36,579 nt of DNA. Origin: Oscillospiraceae bacterium (lineage in GTDB: Bacteria > Bacillota > Clostridia > Oscillospirales > Oscillospiraceae). Each line of letters starts with the position of its first letter. Position 1 is the first letter of the stretch. Below are positions 1-6,623 of the stretch, piece after piece. The notes below the pieces were generated by a model that worked only from the letters and a program-made list of their open reading frames with translations, was not told where the DNA came from and made no database searches. The stretch covers positions 1-36,579 of the forward strand of contig JAFXYD010000036.1 in assembly GCA_017541995.1 (NCBI GenBank), in the 5' to 3' direction. Made by a program: the position numbers and the translations under genes.

Positions 1-102
1 AGAGACCAAGGGCGAGCGCGACGATGTCATGCAGAGCAGTGAGTCCGCAGGGCTTGAGCCCAATTCCCTCGGGCCGGAGGCATCCATCGCCCAGGCCTGT
101 GA

Positions 103-1062
103 CTATTTTCGGGGACTTGTGGACAGGACGGAAGATCTGGACGTCGATCGCAACACTTTAATGAATTCCCGGTTTGTACGATTCCCATGCGCCACAACTA
201 CAAGTGCTTCAGCTATTTCTGGGACATGCCCAAGGTACATCTGCGTTGCGCTGCCGCTGCGGACTACTTCACAGAGGTAGCGCTTTACTGGCTGCGAACA
301 GCGAAAGTAGACGGGTGGAGGCTGGATGTGGCGGACGAGATTTCCCACGGTTTTTGGCAGTATTTCCGCACACAAATTAAGACGGAATTTCCCCAGGCGC
401 TGATTGTGGGGGAGGTGTGGCACCACGCTCCGGACTTTTTGCAGGGCGACCAGTGGGACAGCGTCATGAACTACACCTTCTATCGGGCAGTGCTTGACTA
501 CGCCGCTGAAGGGACACTGACCGCCTCCGGTTTTCTGGGTGTCATGGGCTTTCAGCGGGGTAATACCCACAACGCCGCTCATCATCTTATGTGGAACCTC
601 ATCGGCAGCCACGATACCGCAAGAATCCTCCATCTGTGTGGCGAAAATAAGGATAGGCAGAAGCTATGTGCCGCGCTGCAACTTCTGACACCAGGTATGC
701 CTATGATCTACTACGGTGACGAGGTGGCTATGACTGGTGCCAAAGATCCAGACTGCCGCCGGGGTATGCTGTGGGACGAAAGTCGACAGGACAAGGATAT
801 GCTTTCCTGGTACAAACGGCTGCTGCGGGTGCGTAAGGAGATCCCTGCCATTACCCGGGGCAAAACGGTAGCGGAGGAGGCCCGGGACAAAGATGGTCTC
901 ATCTGCGTAACCCGGTGTCTGGAAGACGATGAAGTGACCATTCTGTTCCACGCCAAGGAAGATACAATTTCCTTACCGGCGCTTTCCGGAAAGCGGAACC
1001 TGCTTACAGATAACGTATTTGACGGCAAAGTACAGGGAATTACAGCCTTGGTGCTAAAATAA
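103..1062 (+). pseudogene. 5'-disrupted GH13 alpha-glucan hydrolase (neopullulanase/cyclomaltodextrinase-like), C-terminal part
   Basis: This is the second half of a GH13 (beta/alpha)8 enzyme that would cleave alpha-glucan linkages in cyclodextrins, pullulan or maltodextrins. Counting from the ATG at 187, all three catalytic residues are visible: nucleophile Asp47 in GWRLDVADE, acid/base Glu76 in GEVWH, and Asp143 in IGSHDTAR. The GMPMIYYGDE strand and a short C-terminal beta domain follow. The motif YKCFSYFWDMPK resembles the stretch just before the nucleophile in subfamily GH13_20. The N-terminal half of the barrel is missing. The reading frame has stops at 40-42, 55-57 and 100-102, while another frame is open over 2-280 without recognisable GH13 sequence. 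The gene is therefore frameshifted or joined to unrelated DNA near 103-160. Base composition is less GC-rich than the core genes to the right. I am confident of the family, less so of the cause of the break. Confidence 0.7.
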
Positions 1063-1078
1063 AGAGAGTGACAGTATC

Positions 1079-1107
1079 TTGATTTTTAGGTCCATTTTGC
1101 GTATAAT
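1079..1107 (+). promoter_or_regulatory. Sigma-A-like promoter without an obvious downstream gene
   Basis: TTGATT (1079-1084) is followed after 17 bases by TATAAT (1102-1107), just after the GH13 fragment. Downstream are an inverted pair ATCAAGG/CCTTGAT and a dyad TTATCA-ccgc-TGATAA (1164-1179), which could be an operator. No rightward gene starts in 1108-1233. I see nothing else in this 170-bp spacer, and the promoter may be a relic of the broken region. Confidence 0.35.
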
Positions 1108-1233
1108 GTTTATATCAAGGCAACAACCACCCGAAACAATTACCTTGATCCGCTCCCAATCATTTATCACCGCTGATAAGATTTTGATAAGCATCCATCG
1201 TATAGCTATGATATCGGCAATTATCTTGTGTGA

Positions 1234-2109
1234 TCACGTTCTGGTCTCACGGGCTTTAGAGCATTCCTCGCAGCAGTAATCTTCGTCAGGTTGTTTGGCA
1301 ATAAAGGGCTTGAAGCAGTGCCTGCACATGCGCAGCGGGGTTTGATCGTCGGTCAGCATGACCGTGAGCAGGAATCGGATGTCCAGGAGCAGGGAGTGGA
1401 AGTCCCAGACCAGGGTGGGCTTATCCCGGAGCTCGATGTGATAGGTTGGGGCGTTGCCCTCGAAGGCGGCGATGCCCTTCCGGTAGAGGGCAAGGGTGTC
1501 CGGATCGTCCCGCTTTTTGTCGTCCATATAGAAACGGGTGGTCAGGGCAAGGAAGGCCCAATCCTTGAACAGCTTGCATAGCCAGTCGTAGCGCTCTCCA
1601 TAATTGCGCATGAAGCTCATGGCCTTGGCTTGCGGATCAGACTGGAAGGTCATTGCGAAAGCGATCTCGTATTTATCTTCCGTCTGCCAGACGGATTCCA
1701 CGCCCTTCTTGTGGAAGTCCGGCTGGATAAAGGGGAAAAACAGCCGGACATATTCCGATGTCTCCATGGTTTCCTTCCGGAGGAATGGGTTCTTCGGCAG
1801 GTACACCTTTTCATATTCAATGAATTCCGCGGTGGTCGGCAGGGCCGTCATAATGCCCAGCAGGCCGTACTTGCCTGCGAAGGAGCGGATGGCTGCTTTC
1901 AGCGAAGCCTCCGCTTCACGGTGGAATTGCATCAAGCCGATTTCCAGCGCGTCAATCACCAGCGTATGCGGGTCCTTCATCGGATCGTATACGCTGGGTT
2001 TTGCTTTTTCTGTGGGAAGCAGATAGCAGTTCCCATCCGGAGCGGTTTTCCACTTGTATTCGGAATAGCGGCCCCAATGGGCGCTGGTATGGGCAAACAG
2101 GTCACGCAT
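1234..2109 (-). CDS. Hypothetical protein with C-terminal zinc-knuckle-like motif
   Basis: I do not recognise the family. The protein is about 291 residues, without a signal peptide or clear membrane segments, and rich in aromatic and charged residues. The last ~30 residues carry CRHCFKPFIAK followed by DYCCEECSK, a CxxC...CxxC pattern that probably binds zinc and resembles small zinc ribbons on nucleic-acid-associated proteins. The start is taken as the ATG at 2109, giving an 8-base overlap with the stop of the upstream gene; a GTG at 2118 is also possible. The overlap implies translational coupling with the sigma-like protein. The pair diverges from the replication/mobilization genes, so a regulatory or DNA-handling role is plausible but only inferred. 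Confidence 0.6.
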   Translation of the reverse strand: MRDLFAHTSAHWGRYSEYKWKTAPDGNCYLLPTEKAKPSVYDPMKDPHTLVIDALEIGLMQFHREAEASLKAAIRSFAGKYGLLGIMTALPTTAEFIEYEKVYLPKNPFLRKETMETSEYVRLFFPFIQPDFHKKGVESVWQTEDKYEIAFAMTFQSDPQAKAMSFMRNYGERYDWLCKLFKDWAFLALTTRFYMDDKKRDDPDTLALYRKGIAAFEGNAPTYHIELRDKPTLVWDFHSLLLDIRFLLTVMLTDDQTPLRMCRHCFKPFIAKQPDEDYCCEECSKARETRT

Positions 2110-3073
2110 CGTCGTCACCGTCCTTTTCTGTTGCTTCTGTTGTGATCTTGACGCCCTCCGGGGAGAACTCCGTCAAGAAGATCTTTTCATACAGGGTCAG
2201 GGAGTTGCCGGCATTCCGGCGTCGCTGCAGATTAGCGTACACCTTCCTGCGCATACCGCGCAGTGCGACGTCCCGGACCTTGCGGATATTTCGGTCTGAC
2301 TGCCCCCGCAGGCAAGCGAGCCGCGGAGCTTTGTATAGCCGCAGATACAGGAAATACAGGACCTCTTTGTGCTCCTCCTTCAGCTCCATGACTGGCCGGC
2401 GCAGATATTCTTTGGAGGTCAGATCGTGCATTTCATAGGGACAGTCGAAGAGATAATCCAGAAAGCTGCCGCGCCGGAGCTGGGACCAGGTCGGGTCGGT
2501 CATCCATTCCGGGAGGATCAGGTCGATCCCGCTTTTCTCGTATACATGGCTGTTCGCCTCCACCGGTGTATCGCCGCACAGCACCTCGTGGTTGCGCTGG
2601 GTACGGGCGGCGCTGGCGTCCTTCTTGTCCCAGAAGTGCACGACCTGTTCGTAATCCCGATAAGATCGTGCCGCGAACTCGATCCGTTCCAGGGCCTCGT
2701 CCTTCAATTCCCGGATCAGCCGCTTCTTGTCCGATTGCCGGTTTGCTTCCAGCAGTACCCGATATACCGGGTGCTGCGTCAGAGAATCGTACCACGGTGT
2801 ATCATCGTCATCCTCCGCGTCAACTTCTCCATACAGATCCAGGGAAAGCTCCGCTTCGTCCAGCTCGATCTCGAAAACGTCTTTTTCTCTGGCGTCCGGT
2901 TTTGGCTTGTCACCAGGTTCCGCTTCGGGATCGTCCCACAGAGCGTTTTCTTCCTCTGCTTCATCCGCCGCGGCGTCGGGATTGAGCAGCCGCAGCATTT
3001 CCTCCGAAAAGGCAGCCAGGACAGTCTCGTCCTCGGGATCGGCGTCCGGTCTCCAGTCTTCAAACTCATCCAA
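2102..3073 (-). CDS. Acidic protein with a sigma-70 region-4-like C-terminal HTH
   Basis: The first ~100 residues are very acidic (runs of D and E) and low complexity. The middle is unrecognised. Near residues 225-285 a helix-rich stretch contains LKEEHKEVLYFLYLRLYK, then SDRNIRKVRDVALRGMRRKV, which resembles the arrangement of sigma region 4 (E-x-x-R-x-V-x...LR). It lacks a clear region 2, so it is not an obvious full sigma factor; it may be a DNA-binding regulator or degenerate ECF-like protein. Start choice: GGAGG at 3082-3086 lies 8 bases from a TTG at 3073, whereas the in-frame TTG at 3079 is too close. It is coupled to the zinc-knuckle gene by an 8-base overlap. The function is inferred weakly. 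Confidence 0.5.
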   Translation of the reverse strand: MDEFEDWRPDADPEDETVLAAFSEEMLRLLNPDAAADEAEEENALWDDPEAEPGDKPKPDAREKDVFEIELDEAELSLDLYGEVDAEDDDDTPWYDSLTQHPVYRVLLEANRQSDKKRLIRELKDEALERIEFAARSYRDYEQVVHFWDKKDASAARTQRNHEVLCGDTPVEANSHVYEKSGIDLILPEWMTDPTWSQLRRGSFLDYLFDCPYEMHDLTSKEYLRRPVMELKEEHKEVLYFLYLRLYKAPRLACLRGQSDRNIRKVRDVALRGMRRKVYANLQRRRNAGNSLTLYEKIFLTEFSPEGVKITTEATEKDGDDDA

Positions 3074-3254
3074 GGCCAAGCCCTCCTTTCCCGTAAGAAA
3101 AATTTTTTCAATTATTTTTTGAAAACAGTTCCGAAAATGGCCTCTGGTTTTCCTATAGGTAGAGGGAGGAAGGGCGAAAAGCCATGACGGGCGTACTGCC
3201 CCACGTTCCCATACTCCATTGTAAAAAACTATATGTCCAAAAAAGGGGACACTA

Positions 3255-3300
3255 AAAATCCGGCGGCAGCCCTCCTGAAAAGGCTGTTTCGCCGGATTTT
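3255..3300. terminator. Strong two-part hairpin in the divergent spacer
   Basis: Perfect 11-bp arms at 3255-3265 (AAAATCCGGCG) and 3290-3300 enclose a second, nearly perfect stem (3266-3271 with 3282-3287). The A-tract and T-tract flanks let it act as an intrinsic terminator in either direction. It lies upstream of the primase gene, so it could insulate the rightward operon or attenuate a transcript entering it. Confidence 0.55.
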
Positions 3301-3318
3301 GCTATTTATAAATAACTG

Positions 3319-3335
3319 GTCTCACTTTTTGAGAC
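3319..3335. promoter_or_regulatory. Small dyad just upstream of the primase ribosome binding site
   Basis: GTCTCA (3319-3324) and TGAGAC (3330-3335) form a 6-bp inverted repeat with a 5-base T-rich loop, 18 bases before AGGAGG at 3354-3359. It could be an operator or an mRNA hairpin controlling the first gene of the rightward operon. This is position-based inference only. Confidence 0.3.
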
Positions 3336-3367
3336 GGTTTACTTGACGACGAAAGGAGGTGATGCGA

Positions 3368-3967
3368 ATGTCAAGTGTTTTTGAGGCCGTGAAAGCGGCG
3401 GTTCCGGTGCGGGCAGCAGCTGAACGTTACGGACTGGAGGTGAATTTTGCAGGCATGATCCGCTGCCCGTTCCACGAGGACCACACGCCAAGCATGAAGC
3501 TGTACGAGGATCATTTCTACTGCTTCGGTTGCGGCAAGCATGGAGACGTGATCAGTCTGGTTGCAGAGCTTTTTGCAATCCCACCCTACGACGCAGCCTG
3601 CAAGCTGGCGGATGATTTTGGCGTGGACACCGACGCAGAAATCGTCCGCACGCCGGCGCGGGAGGAGCTGAAGATTTTCCGCGAGGATCAGCTCCGCTGT
3701 CAGCGGGTGCTGAGCGATTACCTGCGTCTGCTGACGGATTGGAAGGAACGGTTCTCGCCGACCGATCCCGACGCCGAACCGGACGACCGTTTTGTGGAGG
3801 CCTGTCAGATGATCGAGAACATTGATTATCTGACGGACCTTCTGATTGTCGGCACCCTGGAGCAGCGGGTCCGCGCCGTGGACCTGCTGCTGGCCGACGG
3901 CAAGATCGACCAGCTGGAAGAACGGCTGAAACGCCTGCGTGACGCCGCTGAAAAAGAAACGGCATGA
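3368..3967 (+). CDS. CHC2 zinc-finger primase-domain protein (stand-alone, no TOPRIM)
   Basis: The N-terminal ~80 residues match the zinc-binding domain of DnaG-type primases: Cys33-x2-His36 and Cys52-x2-Cys55 in the contexts CPFHEDHTPS and YCFGCG. In full primases this finger reads template DNA during priming. Here the protein stops at about 199 residues, with an alpha-helical charged C-terminus (residues ~95-199) and no TOPRIM catalytic core. It is probably one half of a split primase/replication module with the SF3 helicase protein at 6616. The start is the ATG at 3368, 8 bases after AGGAGG (3354-3359); a GTG at 3359 overlaps the Shine-Dalgarno and is unlikely. Such short CHC2 proteins are common on clostridial mobile elements. 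I infer element replication or post-transfer priming. Confidence 0.75.
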   Translation: MSSVFEAVKAAVPVRAAAERYGLEVNFAGMIRCPFHEDHTPSMKLYEDHFYCFGCGKHGDVISLVAELFAIPPYDAACKLADDFGVDTDAEIVRTPAREELKIFREDQLRCQRVLSDYLRLLTDWKERFSPTDPDAEPDDRFVEACQMIENIDYLTDLLIVGTLEQRVRAVDLLLADGKIDQLEERLKRLRDAAEKETA

Positions 3968-4036
3968 CAGGCGGCGCGGCGGATGGTCGGCTGCGCCGAA
4001 GAGCAAACGGCCAAATCTCGAAGAAAGGAGAACGCT

Positions 4037-4243
4037 ATGTATAAAAGCTACGATGATCTTCCCAGCGTCCTGAGCGTGAAAGAGTTGAAGGATTTCCTGG
4101 GCATCTCCCGCGCCGGAGCGTACCAGCTTCTGCATCGGGAAGACTTCCCGACCCTGCACATTGCATCCCGCGTGCTGGTTGCGAAGGACAAGCTTCTTGC
4201 GTGGATGGAGCAGAATACCGACACCGTGAATGGCGTGCAGTAA
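4037..4243 (+). CDS. Excisionase-like helix-turn-helix DNA-binding protein
   Basis: A 68-residue protein with a MerR/Xis-type winged helix: LSVKELKDFLGISRAGAYQLLHRE is the HTH (split here by its SVKELKDFLG and SRAGAYQLL helices), followed by the basic wing HIASRVLVAKDKLLAWME. Small proteins of this class act as excisionases or helper binders that bend DNA for tyrosine integrases, or as regulators of mobilization genes. The start is the ATG at 4037, 6 bases after AGGAG (4026-4030). The gene follows the CHC2 gene by 70 bases and ends at its own terminator (4248-4302). It lies far from the integrase at 8280, but both belong to the same element. Confidence 0.75.
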   Translation: MYKSYDDLPSVLSVKELKDFLGISRAGAYQLLHREDFPTLHIASRVLVAKDKLLAWMEQNTDTVNGVQ

Positions 4244-4247
4244 AAAA

Positions 4248-4302
4248 CGACCGTTTCCGAATCGCATGCTGCAACAGGCGGGAAACAGTCGCTTTTCTTT
4301 TT
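4248..4302 (+). terminator. Rho-independent terminator after the excisionase-like gene
   Basis: CGACCGTTTCC (4248-4258) pairs with GGAAACAGTCG (4281-4291) with one mismatch, and is followed by CTTTTCTTTTT (4292-4302). It starts a few bases past the stop codon, so it would end the CHC2/HTH transcript before the oriT region. Confidence 0.7.
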
Positions 4303-4343
4303 GATCCTACTCGCAGTATAACCGATCCCGCGAGAAATTACAA

Positions 4344-4597
4344 GCCCCTGTTTTGCATTTTTTGAAAAACAGGGGCCGCGCCAAAACCGCATTTTCTCGC
4401 ACAACCCCATTGCCCGGACGACGGAAGCTGCGCTTCCGAGGGAGGCTGCGGGAAGACCACGGCGCGGTCTTCCCGCACAGGGCAGCCGAAAAAACGTGCT
4501 GCCCGCGCCGGGGACGTGGAGCGAAAAACGCTCCATGTCTCCGGCGTAGGTTTCCGCAGAAACCGCATCCAAGCCTCCGTAGGTCTCCGCAGAGACC
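4344..4597. other. Hairpin-dense non-coding segment upstream of oriT
   Basis: No credible gene lies in 4303-4775. The segment holds six strong inverted repeats in 254 bp: 4344-4354/4366-4376 (11 bp), 4422-4428/4432-4438 (7 bp), 4447-4458/4466-4477 (12 bp, perfect), 4517-4523/4529-4535 (7 bp, AAAAA loop), 4549-4554/4559-4564 and 4582-4587/4592-4597 (6 bp each, both with a CGCA loop). The last two lie in a 25-bp near-direct repeat. Such a density suggests function as folded single-stranded DNA during transfer (relaxase accessory sites, single-strand origin or single-strand promoter). Structure is visible; function is inference. Confidence 0.6.
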
Positions 4598-4614
4598 GCA
4601 TCCCCCTCGGAGAG

Positions 4615-4697
4615 CCCACGGTACTTTGCAGCCTGTGGATGAAAGTACCATAGTGGGTTAATACACTTCCGCAGAAGTGCGCTCCGAGGGGCCCTCG
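4615..4697 (+). other. oriT: Predicted MobV-type origin of transfer (oriT) with nic site
   Basis: An inverted repeat GGTACTTT (4620-4627) / AAAGTACC (4642-4649) is extended by CCCAC (4615-4619) pairing with GTGGG (4653-4657). TAGTGGGTTA (4651-4660) then closely resembles the pMV158/MobM nick context TAGTGTG/TTA, preceded by AAAGTA as in pMV158. The nick is predicted between 4657 and 4658 on this strand. A further hairpin CACTTC-CGCA-GAAGTG (4664-4679) and a palindrome (4685-4697) follow. The site is 80-160 bp upstream of the MobV relaxase gene, the expected position. The pMV158 comparison is from memory, not an alignment. Confidence 0.75.
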
Positions 4698-4775
4698 TCC
4701 AAAAAAACGGCCTCCCGGCTGTCCGGACAAAACCGAAAAACGGCAAAACCAAAACGCAAAGGAAGTGAAAAAACG

Positions 4776-6158
4776 ATGGCACGCAACGATGGCGTGGATC
4801 GCACGTTTGTCAGAAACCGCGATCTGCGCCTTGATAAAAAAGCCACGCCGCAGAGCGCTTACGAGCACAACGAGCGAAAAAAGCAATCCTATTCCAACGT
4901 GGATGTTGTCAACGAACGCACGCCCATGAACGTCCATTTCAAATCACCGACCGGCACCTACGAGGAAACCTTCGAAGCGCTGGAACGGGAAAACGTCATT
5001 TCCACCTGGGGCATGAAGCCCAATTCCACCAAAATGTGCGAGCTGATCTTCGACGTCAATTCTGCTTATTTCTACAACCACGGAGGCTACAAATTTGCAA
5101 AACAGTTCTATGCTGACGCCTACCAGGCAGCGATTCAGATCGTCGGCGGCGAGCAGTATATCATCTCGGCTGTCATGCACGCCGACGAGCGCAACCGCGG
5201 AATGTCGGCGGCTCTGGGCGAGGACGTTTATCATTATCACATGCACGTGGTGTACGTTCCCGTGGTGCAAAAAGAAATCCTCTGGACGAAGCGGTGCAAG
5301 GACCCATCCCTGGTCGGTACGGTGAAAAAGATCATTCCGCAGGTCTCACGCGTAAAGAAATGGCACTCCGCACAGGCCCTCGATGAGAACGGAAAGCCTA
5401 TGTACAACGCAAAGGGCGAACCCGTGCTGCACAATTCCTATTCCGATCTCCAGGACGATTTCTACAATTACATGCGAAACGCCGGGTACACGGATGTGGA
5501 GCGCGGCGAATACGGCAGCACTGAGGAACATCTGACCGTTACGCAGTTCAAGGTGGAACAGGAACGAAAACGCCACGATGCCCTGCGAGCCGAAAACGCA
5601 GAAATCGAAATGACGCTGCTCGGCCTGGAGGAGAAAAAGGTGGATGCGGAAAACGAACTCCACGACATTTCTCGACAGGCGGAAGAAGCCCAGGATCGCT
5701 TGAAGGAGCTGACACCTCGGATCAACGATGCGGAGGCTTTCATAGAGAAGCATCTTGGAAAACCGGAAGCACTGCTTCCCGAAGCGAGCTTCGCAGAGCG
5801 TGCGACGCATTACCGGGAAGAAAAAGCGCTGCCGGTTCTTCAGAGGCTCTGGAAGCTGGTACTGTCTCTGTATCACAAGCTGCAGGAGCTTCGCCGGGAC
5901 TTCCGGTCGCTGCAAAGCAAGTTCGAATCCGTCTCCCGTGACCGCGACATTTACAAGCGTCGCTGGGAAAAGGCCGGAGAAGAAAACGAAACACTCAAAG
6001 CAGAGCTCCAGGATTATGATCGCGTGAAGCAGGAGCTCGGGCCGACGCAGATCACGGGCCTGATCGCCCGATCCAAGGCAAGGGAGGCCGCGGAAAAAGC
6101 TGCCCGACAGGAAGCAAAACGCGCCTCCAAATCCCGGCATGATCGGGACGCCAGATAA
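4776..6158 (+). CDS. MobV family relaxase (Mob/Pre plasmid mobilization protein)
   Basis: Nicks oriT and pilots the strand during conjugative mobilization. The N-terminal ~190 residues carry the Mob_Pre motifs: HNER around His31, matching the HNER motif whose His is the nucleophile of MobM, followed by SNVDV...RTPMNVHFK; and the metal-binding motif with His135-x-Asp137-Glu138 and His153-x-His155-x-His157 (YHYHMHVVYVP). Residues ~275-440 are long coiled-coil helices rich in E, K and R, typical of the oligomerization and membrane-directing part of MobV proteins, and the tail is basic. The ATG at 4776 is preceded by AAGGAAG about 10 bases upstream; codons upstream of it overlap the oriT region and are unlikely to be translated. 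460 residues is normal for the family. Confidence 0.9.
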   Translation: MARNDGVDRTFVRNRDLRLDKKATPQSAYEHNERKKQSYSNVDVVNERTPMNVHFKSPTGTYEETFEALERENVISTWGMKPNSTKMCELIFDVNSAYFYNHGGYKFAKQFYADAYQAAIQIVGGEQYIISAVMHADERNRGMSAALGEDVYHYHMHVVYVPVVQKEILWTKRCKDPSLVGTVKKIIPQVSRVKKWHSAQALDENGKPMYNAKGEPVLHNSYSDLQDDFYNYMRNAGYTDVERGEYGSTEEHLTVTQFKVEQERKRHDALRAENAEIEMTLLGLEEKKVDAENELHDISRQAEEAQDRLKELTPRINDAEAFIEKHLGKPEALLPEASFAERATHYREEKALPVLQRLWKLVLSLYHKLQELRRDFRSLQSKFESVSRDRDIYKRRWEKAGEENETLKAELQDYDRVKQELGPTQITGLIARSKAREAAEKAARQEAKRASKSRHDRDAR

Positions 6159-6320
6159 TCCGTGTAGACCTGGCAAAATCGCAAATTATCCAATAGCGGC
6201 AGCCTCAATGATACAACGGGTCATTTGGGCTGCTTCTATCGAAAAATCGGCCTCTTTTTTCAGGTCTTGACCTGGACGCAGAGGGCCGAAAAACACACAT
6301 TTTTCAAGGAGGAATCAGTT

Positions 6321-6623
6321 TTGAATAAAAAGCAAAAGTTCACCCAGGCTTACTTCAACGAAGCCGATCCGATGATGGAAATCACTACCCACAACACCGA
6401 CCTCAAGTGTCGGCTGCGCCGGTTTGCGGAGCAGTACCCCGAGCTGTGCCGGATCACCGAGATCGACGAAGGACGCATGAGCGTGGAGATCGACAAGACT
6501 CGCTGCAGCTTCAAGCTGACCGCGCCGTATTCCGAGGAACGGAAGCGTCAGCTCCGCGAAAGCGGAAAGGCGCAGGGCATCCACACCAGAACAAAATCGG
6601 AAGGAGGCGTCGCCCATGAATGA
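6321..6623 (+). CDS. Small conserved hypothetical protein of mobile elements
   Basis: A 100-residue soluble protein. AAGGAGG at 6306-6312 lies 8 bases before a TTG at 6321, which I take as the start; an upstream in-frame extension lacks a ribosome binding site. The core EQYPELCRITEIDEGRMSVEI and then LTAPYSEERKRQLRE look like a small family I have the impression of seeing between relaxase and replication genes in clostridial elements, but I cannot name it. The stop overlaps the next start by 8 bases (6616-6623), indicating translational coupling with the helicase gene. The role is unknown; a helper of replication or relaxase is possible. Confidence 0.65.
   Translation: MNKKQKFTQAYFNEADPMMEITTHNTDLKCRLRRFAEQYPELCRITEIDEGRMSVEIDKTRCSFKLTAPYSEERKRQLRESGKAQGIHTRTKSEGGVAHE

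Noticed and set aside
2779..3122. Small Ser-rich and other frames opposite the sigma-like gene
   Set aside because: Antisense of the acidic D/E-rich segment; no start signals.
4048..4937. Overlapping minus-strand frames across the oriT region
   Set aside because: They run through hairpins and repeats without family resemblance or ribosome binding sites; the region reads better as non-coding transfer DNA.
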